64,000 nt of DNA from Ensifer canadensis (GCF_017488845.2 NZ_CP083370.1:868001-932000); one strand, 5' to 3'; numbered from the stretch's first letter, positions 35,557 to 44,169 are shown. The notes: generated from the letters alone by a model not told the origin. Program-made: numbers and translations.

Positions 35557-36009
35557 TGGACGCCCAAGCGCTGTCAGCGTCGCGTGCACCTGGCCGCGGT
35601 GATGGGTCTGGTGATTGAAGACGTGGGCGAGCGTTGGCCCGAGCTTCTGCGTGACGATCACTGGTGAGCTCAGCGTCGTGTAATTGAAGGTGGCGGCAAA
35701 CCGCGCCTCATCGAGCCCGTAGATCCAGGCAATCATTCGCGCATCTTCCCGTTCGCGTGCGCTGGTAAGGCTGGCGAGATCTTCATGGAGCATCGTATCC
35801 AGCGCTGTCGGCGCGTCGCCTTCGCCGGTGAAACGTTTCATCCAGATCCGATCCGCGGCAAGGATATGATTGAGCGTCGCAAGCGCTGACCCGAAGAATG
35901 CACCCTTGCTCTGCCTCAGTTCGCTGTCCGGAAGTTCTGCGGCCGCTGCGTAGAGCCGGCGGTTGGCCCAGATGTTGTAGTCGGCGAACATGCGAAAATG
36001 ATCGAGCAT
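35497..36009 (-). CDS. DinB family protein
   Basis: A 170-residue four-helix bundle protein starting MLDHFRMFADYNIWANRRLY, with the metal-binding histidines expected at NHILAADRIW and HVFNHQTHHRGQ. The family includes DNA-damage-induced proteins and thiol-dependent S-transferases; function here is unknown. AAGGAGA precedes the ATG at 36009. The 3' end overlaps the convergent acyltransferase fusion by 60 bases. Confidence 0.9.
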   Translation of the reverse strand: MLDHFRMFADYNIWANRRLYAAAAELPDSELRQSKGAFFGSALATLNHILAADRIWMKRFTGEGDAPTALDTMLHEDLASLTSAREREDARMIAWIYGLDEARFAATFNYTTLSSPVIVTQKLGPTLAHVFNHQTHHRGQVHATLTALGRPSIVLDLAFFLWTEGEKWAN

Positions 36010-36150
36010 CTGTTTCTCCTTAGTGGTCGCGAAGTTAGCGCAGATCCGCATTCCTGTGGCGAATGCCACCCATGAAATTTAATCATTTGATCGTTCGATC
36101 CGTCTGGCGTCGAATGAGGTGAGACGATCCAATTTTCGCCGGGAGATCAC

Positions 36151-36840
36151 GTGAGCAGGAAACTCTATTCGCTTTGCGGTGCCGACAGGGCCCGACCTTT
36201 TTCACCGCATGTCTGGAAGACCAAGCTGTCGCTTGCGCATAAGGGGCTCGACTTCGACGTCGTTCCGATCGGCTTTACCGAGATCCCCAAGGTAGAGGAA
36301 GGCGCCACCAAGCTCGTGCCGCTTCTGCGCGACGGCGACCGGCTGGTACAGGACAGTTTTGAGATTGCCGTCTATCTCGACGAGAACTACCCGGATCGGC
36401 CGTCGCTGTTTGGCGGACCGGGCGGCATGGCCATGGCCCGCTTCATCGAGGGCTGGTCGCAGACGACGCTGCATCCGGCAATCGCTCGCATCATCATCAA
36501 GGATATTCACGACAGGCTCGATCCGGTCGATCGGGTCTATTTCCGCGAAAGTCGCGAGGCGCGCTTCGGCACTTCGCTCGAAGCGGTGGCTGAAACCGGA
36601 GGCGCGGCCCTTGCGACCTTCTCCGACAAGCTTGAGCCGCTGCGCCATATGCTGAAGTTTCAGCCCTATCTCGGCGGCGAGCGGCCACTCTTTGCCGACT
36701 ACATCGTCTTCGGTGCGCTGCAATGGGCGCGTATCGTTTCGCCGCAACGCCTGCTTTCCCAAGGCGATCCGGTCACAGACTGGTTCGAGCGTTGCCTCGA
36801 CCTGCACGATGGCATCGGCCGCTCTGTGACAGCGGCGTGA
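36151..36840 (+). CDS. Glutathione S-transferase family protein (LigE/LigF-like)
   Basis: A 229-residue protein starting from GTG, with an N-terminal thioredoxin-like domain (FSPHVWKTKLSLAHKGLDFD, then LVPLLRDGDRLVQDSFEIAVYL with the glutathione-binding DS) and a helical C-terminal domain. The SPHVWKTKLSL segment recalls the beta-etherase-type GSTs. It would conjugate or cleave glutathione thioethers in the cytoplasm. The substrate is unknown, and lignin use should not be assumed. Confidence 0.85.
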   Translation: MSRKLYSLCGADRARPFSPHVWKTKLSLAHKGLDFDVVPIGFTEIPKVEEGATKLVPLLRDGDRLVQDSFEIAVYLDENYPDRPSLFGGPGGMAMARFIEGWSQTTLHPAIARIIIKDIHDRLDPVDRVYFRESREARFGTSLEAVAETGGAALATFSDKLEPLRHMLKFQPYLGGERPLFADYIVFGALQWARIVSPQRLLSQGDPVTDWFERCLDLHDGIGRSVTAA

Positions 36841-36875
36841 AACCCGCAAGGCTCGCGGCGAATCGTGAGTGAACC

Positions 36876-36933
36876 CCCTTGTTTTGCGCGGAATTGGCGG
36901 CTAATGAACCGCCACTTCTCAAGAAAACAAGGG
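36876..36933 (+). promoter_or_regulatory. Inverted repeat and promoter-like boxes upstream of ndk
   Basis: CCCTTGTTTT (36876-36885) and AAAACAAGGG (36924-36933) are perfect 10-base arms, with an inner TGGCGG/CCGCCA stem (36895-36900, 36909-36914). The right arm contains AAGGG, part of the ndk ribosome site (ATG at 36944). The same stretch holds CTTGTT (36878-36883), 17 bases, CTAATG (36901-36906), a promoter-like pair. Either reading may be right: a leader RNA hairpin that hides the ribosome site, or a promoter with a symmetrical operator. Confidence 0.45.
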
Positions 36934-36943
36934 AATTGAGCCA

Positions 36944-37366
36944 ATGGCGATTGAACGTACCTTTTCGATGATCAAGCCGGACGCAACGAAGCGTAACCTG
37001 ACCGGCGCCATCACCAAGATGCTCGAAGACGCCGGCCTGCGCGTCGTTGCTTCCAAGCGCGTCTGGATGAGCCGCCGCGAAGCTGAAGGCTTCTACGCCG
37101 TTCACAAGGAACGTCCGTTCTTCGGCGAACTCGTCGAGTCCATGTCTTCGGGCCCGACCATCGTTCAGGTTCTCGAAGGCGAAAACGCCATCGCCAAGAA
37201 CCGCGAAATCATGGGCGCCACCAACCCGGCAAACGCTGATGAAGGCACGATCCGCAAGGTTCACGCCCTTTCGATCGGCGAAAACTCGGTTCACGGTTCG
37301 GACGCTCCGGCAACGGCTGCTGAAGAAATCGCATACTGGTTCTCCGGCACCGAAATCGTCGGCTGA
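36944..37366 (+). CDS. ndk: Nucleoside diphosphate kinase
   Basis: A 140-residue enzyme starting [18 protein letters not shown], with the phosphohistidine in [11 protein letters not shown] (about residue 117). It equalises nucleoside triphosphate pools using ATP. Normal length. Codon use is strongly biased, as expected for an abundant protein. Followed by a strong terminator. Confidence 0.97.
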   Translation: MAIERTFSMIKPDATKRNLTGAITKMLEDAGLRVVASKRVWMSRREAEGFYAVHKERPFFGELVESMSSGPTIVQVLEGENAIAKNREIMGATNPANADEGTIRKVHALSIGENSVHGSDAPATAAEEIAYWFSGTEIVG

Positions 37367-37414
37367 ATTCAATATCTGCATTTCCGGCCATAACGGCTTG
37401 AAATCACTCGATTG

Positions 37415-37443
37415 AACCGGAGCGGAAACGCTCCGGTTTTTTC
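37415..37443 (+). terminator. Rho-independent terminator after ndk
   Basis: AACCGGAGCG and CGCTCCGGTT are perfect arms with a three- to four-base loop, followed by TTTTTTC. It overlaps the end of the convergent lipoprotein gene (stop at 37442). Confidence 0.9.
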
Positions 37444-37954
37444 ATATCGGGCACTTTGCCGTTTCAAAATGCTCCGGCGCCTTGCCGTCCCGGAAGACCG
37501 CCGGATTCTTGTCGTATGCCGGACCCTCGACCAGTGGCTTCGCCGGCAAGATATCTTGGTCGACATCGGAGGTGACGGTGGTCTCCAGTTTCTGCAGCGT
37601 TTCGCCCGCAGGTCCTTTCACCTCGATCGTCACCGCATAGGGCCTTTCCTTTTTCACACAAGTCAGATCGGGACTTTCCAGCACCACTCTGTCGAGCTTT
37701 GGAAAGAGCTTGCGCGTCACCTTGAGCGACTCGCCGCCCACCGGGTTCTCGAATGTCGCGATGACAATGCTACCCTCGGGCACGGGCTCCGTCTTCTGGA
37801 GCGTGATCGTGTAGACGGCATAGGCGAGGCGGTAGTTGAAGATGAACATCTTGCCAGTCAGCTTTAGCGGATCGGGGCCGGTCTCCCGTTGGCAGCCGGC
37901 GATCAGCATCACCGTCATCATGGCCGCAAGCGTTGCAATCGTCCGTATTATCAT
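37442..37954 (-). CDS. Putative lipoprotein, unknown function
   Basis: 170 residues from an ATG at 37954 behind AAGGAGGAGG. The N-terminus MIIRTIATLAAMMTVMLIAGC is a lipoprotein signal with lipobox LIAGC. The mature part has two regions that look like beta-rich repeats, and cysteines in LTCVKKE and at AKCPI near the C-terminus. I do not recognise a family. Its start overlaps the stop of the CGNR gene by four bases (ATGA), so it is cotranscribed with that regulator. Confidence 0.75.
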   Translation of the reverse strand: MIIRTIATLAAMMTVMLIAGCQRETGPDPLKLTGKMFIFNYRLAYAVYTITLQKTEPVPEGSIVIATFENPVGGESLKVTRKLFPKLDRVVLESPDLTCVKKERPYAVTIEVKGPAGETLQKLETTVTSDVDQDILPAKPLVEGPAYDKNPAVFRDGKAPEHFETAKCPI

Positions 37955-38508
37955 TGTGCCTCCTCCTTGCTGCGGCGATAGTGACGCTTGGCCTTGCTGC
38001 GGTTGCCGCAGACGGCCATGTCGCACCAGGTCCGGCTGCGGTTGCGGCTCCTGTCCAGAAATAGCCAGCCGCAATTGGGGCAGATCTTCAGCCGATCGGG
38101 TTCGGGATTGGCGACGAGGCTGAGTGCGGAATGGGCCGTAGCGGTGTCGAGCGCGACGGCGTCTCCACCGTTGCCGGCACCACGCAACACCGCGGCGATC
38201 GCCTCGAGCAGGTCGGCCATCAAGTCTACCCGCTGCTCGGCCTCCGCCTGCGCCCGAAAATGCCGATCCGTTGCCTCGCGCAACGTCAAGAGCCTGGTGC
38301 GGTTCGGCTCGGCAACGGGCAACAGCGTGCCAAAGCGTTGGCTCTCGGCGCAGAACCGGTTGGCGGCTCCGGCGAAGCCGTCGAGCGCCGGGACGTCGGC
38401 AAAGCGATCGATCCGCCTCGCGGGATCAAAGCGCAGGATGACGGAGTTGGCGACATCCAGCGCCAGCGCGCCGCCGGCAAATCGGTGTGCGGTCCAGGTG
38501 AAGGTCAT
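37951..38508 (-). CDS. CGNR zinc finger (ABATE domain) putative regulator
   Basis: A 185-residue protein: an N-terminal ABATE-type domain (FAGGALALDVANSVILRF near the start) and a C-terminal CGNR zinc finger with CPNCGWLFLDRSRNRSRTWC, then MAVCGNRSKAKRHYRR. The Cys set CxxC...C...C and the CGNR words are intact. Such proteins are regarded as stress-linked transcription regulators, although few have been studied. The ATG at 38508 follows AGGA. The gene overlaps the downstream lipoprotein and faces a LivH-like permease across a perfect palindrome that it may bind. Confidence 0.88.
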   Translation of the reverse strand: MTFTWTAHRFAGGALALDVANSVILRFDPARRIDRFADVPALDGFAGAANRFCAESQRFGTLLPVAEPNRTRLLTLREATDRHFRAQAEAEQRVDLMADLLEAIAAVLRGAGNGGDAVALDTATAHSALSLVANPEPDRLKICPNCGWLFLDRSRNRSRTWCDMAVCGNRSKAKRHYRRSKEEAQ

Positions 38509-38518
38509 GAACAAATCC

Positions 38519-38546
38519 TAACTGGTAAATGTGATTTTACCAGTTA
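38519..38546. promoter_or_regulatory. Perfect 11-base inverted repeat between the CGNR regulator and the permease
   Basis: TAACTGGTAAA (38519-38529) and TTTACCAGTTA (38536-38546) are perfect arms with a six-base spacer. The site covers the predicted -10 box and start of the CGNR promoter and lies 30 bases before the permease ATG. It fits an operator for one dimeric regulator acting on both genes. Confidence 0.65.
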
Positions 38547-38562
38547 TATTGATGTTGTCACG
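38534..38562 (-). promoter_or_regulatory. Candidate promoter of the CGNR-lipoprotein operon
   Basis: On the minus strand CGTGAC (38562-38557) and TAAAAT (38539-38534) are 17 bases apart, close to sigma70 consensus at both boxes. The -10 box is inside the palindrome. Confidence 0.5.
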
Positions 38563-38576
38563 CTCCCGGATGCGCC

Positions 38577-39473
38577 ATGCTCTATTTCCTGCAGCAGATC
38601 GCCAATGCCGTCCCTATCGCCGCGCTCTATGCTGCGCTGGCATTCGGCTATGCCATCGCCTTTGCCGTGACCCGCCGGGCCGATCTCACCTACGGTGCTC
38701 TCTTTGCCTTCGCCGGCCAGATGTTCGTGCTGTTTGCCAATTTCGGCTGGAACCAACTGTGGCTGGTGCTGCCGGTAGCGCTCGGCCTCGGCGCCGCAGC
38801 GGGCCTCACACTCGGCGTCGGGGCAGGGCTTGTCGCCGGGCGCTATGTGATGCGCCCGCTTGCATTCTCGTCGGCCAACACTGTCGTCGTCGCGTCGCTT
38901 GGCTGTCTTCTGGTGCTGATGGAGACCGCGCGGCTGGCGTCGGAAACGAAGAGCCTGTGGCTGCCACCGTTTCTGAACGGCAACATCGTCTTCTGGTCCG
39001 ATGCCAAGTTCCCGGTGACGCTGACGGTGATCCAGTTGCTCAACACGCTGTTGATGGTGGCGCTGGTCGCGAGCGGTCACTGGTTTCTGGCGCATAGTCG
39101 CGCCGGGCGGTCGTGGCGAGCGGTGTCAGAGGATCGTGGCGCTGCTGCCCTGTGCGGCATCGATGCGGCGCGTGTCTATATCGCCGCCTATGGCGCCGCG
39201 TCGCTGATCGCCGCCTGCTGTGGCATCCTGGCCGCGTCCTACTATGGCAACATGGATTTCGGCACCGGGCTAACCTTCGGGGTCAAGGTGCTGTTCATCG
39301 CGGCGATCGGCGGCCAGACCTCGCCGCTTTGTGCCGCGCTCGGTGCAGCAGCGATCGGCCTGCTCGAAACGCTCTGGGGCGCGTATGGCCCGATCCTCTG
39401 GCGGGATTTCGCGATCTTCGGCTTCCTCGTCATCGTGCTCGCGGTGACGCGGCAGGAGAAAATCATCCCCTGA
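38577..39473 (+). CDS. Orphan LivH-type branched-chain amino acid ABC permease
   Basis: A 298-residue membrane protein with about eight segments, the LivH-like start IANAVPIAALYAALAFGYAIAF, and the RAVSEDRGAAALCGIDAARVY cytoplasmic loop that contacts the ATPases. Normally a LivH permease is encoded with LivM, LivG, LivF and a binding protein, but none are adjacent. It might serve with a system encoded elsewhere. Divergent from the CGNR regulator; ends two bases before the convergent moaE stop. Confidence 0.85.
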   Translation: MLYFLQQIANAVPIAALYAALAFGYAIAFAVTRRADLTYGALFAFAGQMFVLFANFGWNQLWLVLPVALGLGAAAGLTLGVGAGLVAGRYVMRPLAFSSANTVVVASLGCLLVLMETARLASETKSLWLPPFLNGNIVFWSDAKFPVTLTVIQLLNTLLMVALVASGHWFLAHSRAGRSWRAVSEDRGAAALCGIDAARVYIAAYGAASLIAACCGILAASYYGNMDFGTGLTFGVKVLFIAAIGGQTSPLCAALGAAAIGLLETLWGAYGPILWRDFAIFGFLVIVLAVTRQEKIIP

Positions 39474-39475
39474 TG

Positions 39476-39952
39476 TCAGCGTTTCCAGCGATCACGCGCC
39501 GTGTCGTCGGCATCCTTGGCGCTGACCCAACCGCCGGCCGTTCCGTCGCTCGAGTGCTCCTTCTTCCAGAAGGGAGCGGAGGTCTTGAGGAAATCCATGA
39601 TGAAGTTGGCGCCATCGAAAGCCGCCTGCCGGTGCGGCGAGGCGGTGATCACCAGCACGATGTTTTCGCCGGGATTGATCTTGCCGTAGCGATGGATCGC
39701 CGTTGCCGCTTGCAGCCCGAAGCGTTCGACCGCCAGCCTGCAGATGCGTTCGATTTCGGCTTCGGCCATTCCAGGATAATGCTCTAACTCGAGAGCGGTC
39801 AGCGTGCCCGCTTCGTCGCGGCAGAGGCCCGAAAACGTCACAACCGCCCCGATGTCAGGGCGGCCGGAAGAGAGCTTGGAAACCTCGGCCGAAAGATCGA
39901 AGTCCTCGCGCTGCACGCGCACGGTGACGGCCGCGCCCATGGCGTCAGCCAC
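39476..39952 (-). CDS. moaE: Molybdopterin synthase catalytic subunit MoaE
   Basis: A 158-residue protein with the MoaE motifs GAVVTFSGLCRDE, LELEHYPGMAE and the active-site lysine segment FLKTSAPFWKKE. With MoaD it inserts sulfur into precursor Z to make molybdopterin, used for example by the molybdoenzyme at 47729. Its start overlaps the moaD end by eight bases. A later ATG (39940) is also possible. Confidence 0.95.
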   Translation of the reverse strand: MADAMGAAVTVRVQREDFDLSAEVSKLSSGRPDIGAVVTFSGLCRDEAGTLTALELEHYPGMAEAEIERICRLAVERFGLQAATAIHRYGKINPGENIVLVITASPHRQAAFDGANFIMDFLKTSAPFWKKEHSSDGTAGGWVSAKDADDTARDRWKR

Positions 39953-40205
39953 CGGTCATCGGCGGGAAGAGAGCGATCTCGCGCGCGCCGGCGATCGGTT
40001 CGCCATGCTCGACATGCTCCTGGTTGATCGCTGCGCGGATGACGTTCTGGTGCTCGAGCGCCGTCTCGTATTCTTCCCCAAGGGTTTTCAGATGCGCAAG
40101 CAAATCGGCAATGGTGACGACGTCGGCCGGGACTTCCAGCGTTTCCTCACCCTTGCCAATGCGTTCGCGCACCCAAGAGAAGTAGACGAGATTGACGGTG
40201 CTCAT
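39945..40205 (-). CDS. moaD: Molybdopterin synthase sulfur carrier subunit MoaD
   Basis: An 86-residue ubiquitin-like protein, starting MSTVNLVYFSWVRERIG and ending in the required Gly-Gly (PPMTGG), which is thiocarboxylated and delivers sulfur to MoaE. It overlaps pgsA by four bases (ATGA) and moaE by eight, so the three genes are one unit. Confidence 0.95.
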   Translation of the reverse strand: MSTVNLVYFSWVRERIGKGEETLEVPADVVTIADLLAHLKTLGEEYETALEHQNVIRAAINQEHVEHGEPIAGAREIALFPPMTGG

Positions 40206-40789
40206 TCGTTGACCACATGTTTCAGGCCGGCGCGGAAATAGTCGTAACCGCTGTAGAGCGTGATCGCCGCGGCAATCCACAGCAGAACGATACCGGCCTC
40301 GGTCGTATAGGGCAGGATCTTGTCGCCAGCGGGGCCGGCCAGCAGGAAGACGATCGCCACCATCTGGATCGTCGTCTTCCACTTGGCGATGCGGGTAACC
40401 GGGACGCTGACCTTCAGCGCTGCCAGATACTCGCGCAGACCCGAAACGAGGATCTCGCGGCACAGAATGATGATGGCGGCCCAGATCGACCAGCCGGCAA
40501 TCGTGCCGTCGGCGGCAACGAGCAGCAGGATCGAGGCGACCAGCAGCTTGTCGGCGATCGGATCGAGCATCTTGCCGATGTTCGAGGTCTGCTTCCAGAT
40601 GCGGGCGAGATAACCGTCGAAGAAGTCGGTGATCGAGGCGATGGCAAAGAGAGTGACCGCCGTCCAGCGCGCAAAATCCGAACTGTGCAGCCGGCCTTCG
40701 ACGAAGAAGCAGAGCACGATCAGCGGCACGATCAGGATTCGGAAATAGGTGAGCAGGTTGGGGATGCTGTAGGCGACGGGCGTGGGCAT
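40202..40789 (-). CDS. pgsA: CDP-diacylglycerol-glycerol-3-phosphate phosphatidyltransferase PgsA
   Basis: A 195-residue inner-membrane enzyme with the CDP-alcohol transferase motif DGYLARIWKQTSNIGKMLDP (continuing IAD), which holds all the conserved aspartates. It makes phosphatidylglycerol phosphate, the precursor of phosphatidylglycerol, the substrate of LpiA encoded at 51510. pgsA-moaD-moaE order is usual in Rhizobiales, downstream of uvrC. Confidence 0.95.
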   Translation of the reverse strand: MPTPVAYSIPNLLTYFRILIVPLIVLCFFVEGRLHSSDFARWTAVTLFAIASITDFFDGYLARIWKQTSNIGKMLDPIADKLLVASILLLVAADGTIAGWSIWAAIIILCREILVSGLREYLAALKVSVPVTRIAKWKTTIQMVAIVFLLAGPAGDKILPYTTEAGIVLLWIAAAITLYSGYDYFRAGLKHVVNE

Positions 40790-40911
40790 GGATTCGGGTT
40801 CTCTGTCTTCCTCGGAGGTACAGAATGACTTTGCGACCCTCAGGTCAACAAATCATTGTGCGAAGGTTGTCATAATTGGCGCATCTCACCTGAACGCCCG
40901 GTGAATTGCCA

Positions 40912-41005
40912 CTGCATAATTCCTTAAATCGGTATCGATCGGGGGGCGAAACGATGCGGCAAGGTTGAACCATTACAGCGTCTTCCGCGTGTCCTCTTCG
41001 ACATG
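40912..41005. repeat. Degenerate RIME-like repeat between uvrC and pgsA
   Basis: CTGCATAATTCCTTAAATCGG (40912 region, less than a full element) and TACAGCGTCTTCCGCGTGTC near 40975-40995 resemble the two halves of the repeat at 27061-27170, in the other order and without intact palindromes. A decayed copy is likely. Confidence 0.4.
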
Positions 41006-41019
41006 CTGCGCTGCAACGG

Positions 41020-43044
41020 TCATTTTGCCGCGTCCTCATGGAAATGCTCGTAGACCAGCCGGGCGACCGCTTCGGAAATGCCGTTGACCGCCATCAGGTC
41101 GTTCATGCCGGCGCGGGAAACGGCCTTGGCGGTACCGAAATGGGTGAGCAATGCTCGCTTGCGCGTCGGCCCGATACCGGCAATCTCGTCGAGCGGGTTC
41201 TTGACCATCTCCTTCTTGCGCCGCGCGCGGTGGGAGCCGATGGCAAAACGGTGCGCCTCGTCCCGTAGGCGCTGGATGAAATAGAGCACCGGATCTCGCG
41301 GCGGCAGGGTGAAGCTGTCGCGCCCGAGCGCGAAGAAACGCTCGCGCCCGGCGTCGCGGTCGACACCCTTGGCGACGCCGATCGCCGTCACGCAGTCTTC
41401 GACATCCAATTCCCTCAGGATCGTGCGGACAGCCGTCATCTGTCCCTGGCCGCCGTCGATCAGGATGACGTCCGGCCAGGCCGGGAAGGCTGCATCTTCG
41501 GCGACCTCGGCAGTCCGGTCCGGTTTGCCTTCTTCCTTGAGCAGGCGCGAGAAGCGGCGGGTCATCACCTCGCGCATCATGCCGAAGTCGTCGCCGGGCG
41601 TGATGTCGGTCGATTTGATGTTGAACTTGCGATACTGGCCTTTGACGAAACCTTCAGGGCCGGCGACCACCATGCCGCCGACGGCATTGGTGCCCATGAT
41701 GTGGGAGTTGTCGTAGATCTCGATCCGCCGTGGGGCGCGTTCGAGCTTGAACGTTTCGGCAAAACCTTCGAGCAGTCGCGACTGCGACGCGGTTTCAGCC
41801 AACTTGCGGCCATGCGCCTCGCGGGCGTTGGCAAGCGCGTGATCAACAAGATCCTTCTTTTCGCCGCGTTGAGGCACCTGGATCGACACCTTGTAGCCCG
41901 ACTTTTCGCTGAGCGCCTGGCCGAGCAGTTCCTGCTCCTCGACTGCCTCGCACAGCAGGATCTGCCGCGGACAGGGCTTGTCGTCGTAGAACTGCGCGAG
42001 GAAGGCCGAAAGCACCTCTGCCGTCGGCAGCGATGGGTCCGCCTTCGGGAAATAGGCGCGGTTGCCCCAGTTCTGCCCGGTGCGGAAGAAGAACACCTGG
42101 ATGCAGGAGGTTCCGCCCTCGTGGTGGATCGCAAAGACGTCCGCCTCTTCGACGCCGGCCGGGTTGATGCCCTGGTGGCTTTGAACGTGGCTGAGTGCTG
42201 CGAGCCGGTCGCGATAAAGTGCGGCACGTTCGAAGTCGAGGTTTTCCGCAGCCTCGCCCATCGCCGCCGCAATCGTCGCTTTCACCGCCTGGCTCTTGCC
42301 GGAGAGGAAGTCCTTGGCCTCGCGCACAAGTTCGGCATAACCCTCATTGCTGATTTCGCCCGTGCAGGGCGCCGAACAGCGCTTGATCTGGTGCAGAAGA
42401 CAAGGACGCGTGCGTGTCTCGAACACACTGTCGGTGCAAGTTCTCAACAGAAAGGCGCGCTGCAGCGAGTTGATCGTGCGTCCGACGGCGCCCGCCGATG
42501 CGAAGGGGCCGAAATAATCGCCCTTTCGGCTGCGTGCGCCGCGATGTTTGTAAAGGGCGGGCGCACGGCTGTCGCCGGTGACCAGAATATAGGGAAAGGA
42601 CTTGTCGTCGCGCAGAAGCACGTTGAAACGCGGCCGGAGCCGCTTGATCAGGTTGGCTTCAAGCAGAAGCGCCTCGATCTCCGTGCGGGTGGTGACGAAC
42701 TCCATGTTCGCCGTTTCGCGAATCATCCGCGAAATACGGTTGGAGTGGCCGCGCCCCTGGGCGTAGTTGCCGACGCGCTTCTTCAGGCTGCGTGCCTTGC
42801 CGACATAAAGGACGTCGCCGGCCTCATTGAACATGCGATAGACGCCAGGGCCGTTCGGCAGCCGCTTGACGAAGGCCTGGATCAGTTCGGCGCCCTTGAG
42901 GCCCACGACCTCGTTGCGATTCTCCGCCCACTCGATCGCCGGGCCTGCGGGCACGCCTTCAGGCGCCTCGATCAGGTCGTCGTCGTCTTCGATGTCATTG
43001 CCGTCATAAAGGATGCCGCCGTCAGTCGGCACGCGTCCGTTCAT
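41020..43044 (-). CDS. uvrC: UvrABC nuclease subunit C
   Basis: A 674-residue protein with the GIY-YIG nuclease domain ([20 protein letters not shown], near residue 70), a UVR domain around [17 protein letters not shown], the RNase H-like endonuclease domain ([10 protein letters not shown] and [10 protein letters not shown]) and C-terminal helix-hairpin-helix motifs ([18 protein letters not shown]). It makes both incisions in nucleotide excision repair. An N-terminal acidic extension of about 50 residues precedes the nuclease. The ATG overlaps the end of the SDR gene (ATGA). Confidence 0.97.
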   Translation of the reverse strand: MNGRVPTDGGILYDGNDIEDDDDLIEAPEGVPAGPAIEWAENRNEVVGLKGAELIQAFVKRLPNGPGVYRMFNEAGDVLYVGKARSLKKRVGNYAQGRGHSNRISRMIRETANMEFVTTRTEIEALLLEANLIKRLRPRFNVLLRDDKSFPYILVTGDSRAPALYKHRGARSRKGDYFGPFASAGAVGRTINSLQRAFLLRTCTDSVFETRTRPCLLHQIKRCSAPCTGEISNEGYAELVREAKDFLSGKSQAVKATIAAAMGEAAENLDFERAALYRDRLAALSHVQSHQGINPAGVEEADVFAIHHEGGTSCIQVFFFRTGQNWGNRAYFPKADPSLPTAEVLSAFLAQFYDDKPCPRQILLCEAVEEQELLGQALSEKSGYKVSIQVPQRGEKKDLVDHALANAREAHGRKLAETASQSRLLEGFAETFKLERAPRRIEIYDNSHIMGTNAVGGMVVAGPEGFVKGQYRKFNIKSTDITPGDDFGMMREVMTRRFSRLLKEEGKPDRTAEVAEDAAFPAWPDVILIDGGQGQMTAVRTILRELDVEDCVTAIGVAKGVDRDAGRERFFALGRDSFTLPPRDPVLYFIQRLRDEAHRFAIGSHRARRKKEMVKNPLDEIAGIGPTRKRALLTHFGTAKAVSRAGMNDLMAVNGISEAVARLVYEHFHEDAAK

Positions 43045-43805
43045 TCCACTATCTCCCTGATATCAGGCGTTTCCCAGGCGAGGTGCTGGCCGCCATCCAG
43101 CGCGATCATCTGTCCGGTAATCGACGGCGTGTCGAAAAGGAATCGGATCGTCCGCCCGAATTCGCCGAGCGCCGGACCGCGCTTGAGGATCACCGCATCG
43201 ACCTGAGCCTGGAAATCGCGAGGATCCTGCCGCTCGTTCGGCAGTGTCGGCCCGGGGCCGATGCCGTTGACGCGAATATCCGGCGCGAGTGCCTGAGCCA
43301 TCGTTTGTGTTGCCGTCCACAGTGCGGACTTGGACAACATATAGGAATAAAAACGCGGGTTTGGAGACCAGACGCGCTGGTCGATCACATTGACGACGAG
43401 GCCGGAGACGCCGCGTGGCAGCTGGCGGGCAAAATCGCGGGCGAGCAGGGAGGGTGCTTTTACATGCAGGGCGAAATGCCGGTCCCAGACGGCTTCGTCG
43501 AAAGCGTCGAGGCTATCCTTCTTGAACAGCGAGGCATTGTTGACGATCAGGTCGATCGGTCCGAGCGCTTCGTTGGCTTGCGCCATCAGCGCCAAGGTTT
43601 CCTGTGTGTCGGTAAGGTCCGCCTTCACGGCAACGGCTGCGACCCCGGTTTTGACAAGCGAAGCCGCAAGCGCCTCCGCCTCATCGAGCGAGCCATTGGC
43701 GTGGATTGCGACCGCGAAGCCGTGCGCCGCGAGGTCTTCAACTATAGCCTTGCCGATCCGTTTGGCGCCACCGGTTACGAGTGCCGCCTTCAGTGATTTC
43801 TTCAC
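43041..43805 (-). CDS. Pteridine reductase-like SDR (FolM/PTR1 type)
   Basis: A 254-residue short-chain dehydrogenase from a GTG at 43805. The NADPH motif reads [11 protein letters not shown], as in pteridine reductases, and the catalytic Ser of ordinary SDRs is replaced by Asp142 (NVIDQRVW), 13 residues before Tyr155 in YMLSK, with Lys159. That Asp-Tyr-Lys arrangement is the hallmark of PTR1/FolM. It would reduce dihydrobiopterin, dihydromonapterin or dihydrofolate. It overlaps uvrC by four bases. Confidence 0.8.
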   Translation of the reverse strand: MKKSLKAALVTGGAKRIGKAIVEDLAAHGFAVAIHANGSLDEAEALAASLVKTGVAAVAVKADLTDTQETLALMAQANEALGPIDLIVNNASLFKKDSLDAFDEAVWDRHFALHVKAPSLLARDFARQLPRGVSGLVVNVIDQRVWSPNPRFYSYMLSKSALWTATQTMAQALAPDIRVNGIGPGPTLPNERQDPRDFQAQVDAVILKRGPALGEFGRTIRFLFDTPSITGQMIALDGGQHLAWETPDIREIVE

Positions 43806-44169
43806 GTTTCATCCCGCTTTTCGAATCTTCGCGCCAGCGGACGAAGATATAGGCAAGAAACGCCGCCCTGAAACTCTCCCTGACGATTCATTTCGCAAAA
43901 ATTAATGGAATTCGCGTAAATTGTATTATTTTGAAGCCATATAGTATATCTTTCGTTAATCTTGAAAGATGGTTAATAAAACTCCTGTGGCGTGAAAGCA
44001 ACATCAAACTTTGGGCGTGATTGTGCCACCAAAATTTCACATTTTGGCTCTTGTGAATCCTCATTTGCTGGCCAATTTCAGCTCAACCGGGCGGGTTAAT
44101 TGAAAGTTGTCCGATGTTTCATTGCGGGATCCCAACCCTCGAGGCATCGGTTCGTAAAGGAGAATATTT
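43806..44169. other. AT-rich region upstream of the outer membrane protein gene
   Basis: This 364-base gap contains a markedly AT-rich part (about 43890-43990). A candidate promoter is TTGTAT at 43921-43926 with GTATAT at 43944-43949 (17 bases apart). If that is used, the porin mRNA would have a leader of about 210 bases. No small protein or RNA gene could be identified. Confidence 0.45.
43921..43949 (+). promoter_or_regulatory. Candidate promoter of the Omp25/RopB-like gene
   Basis: TTGTAT and GTATAT separated by 17 bases in a locally AT-rich stretch. Match to CTTGAC/CTATAT is partial at -35 and good at -10. Confidence 0.35.
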
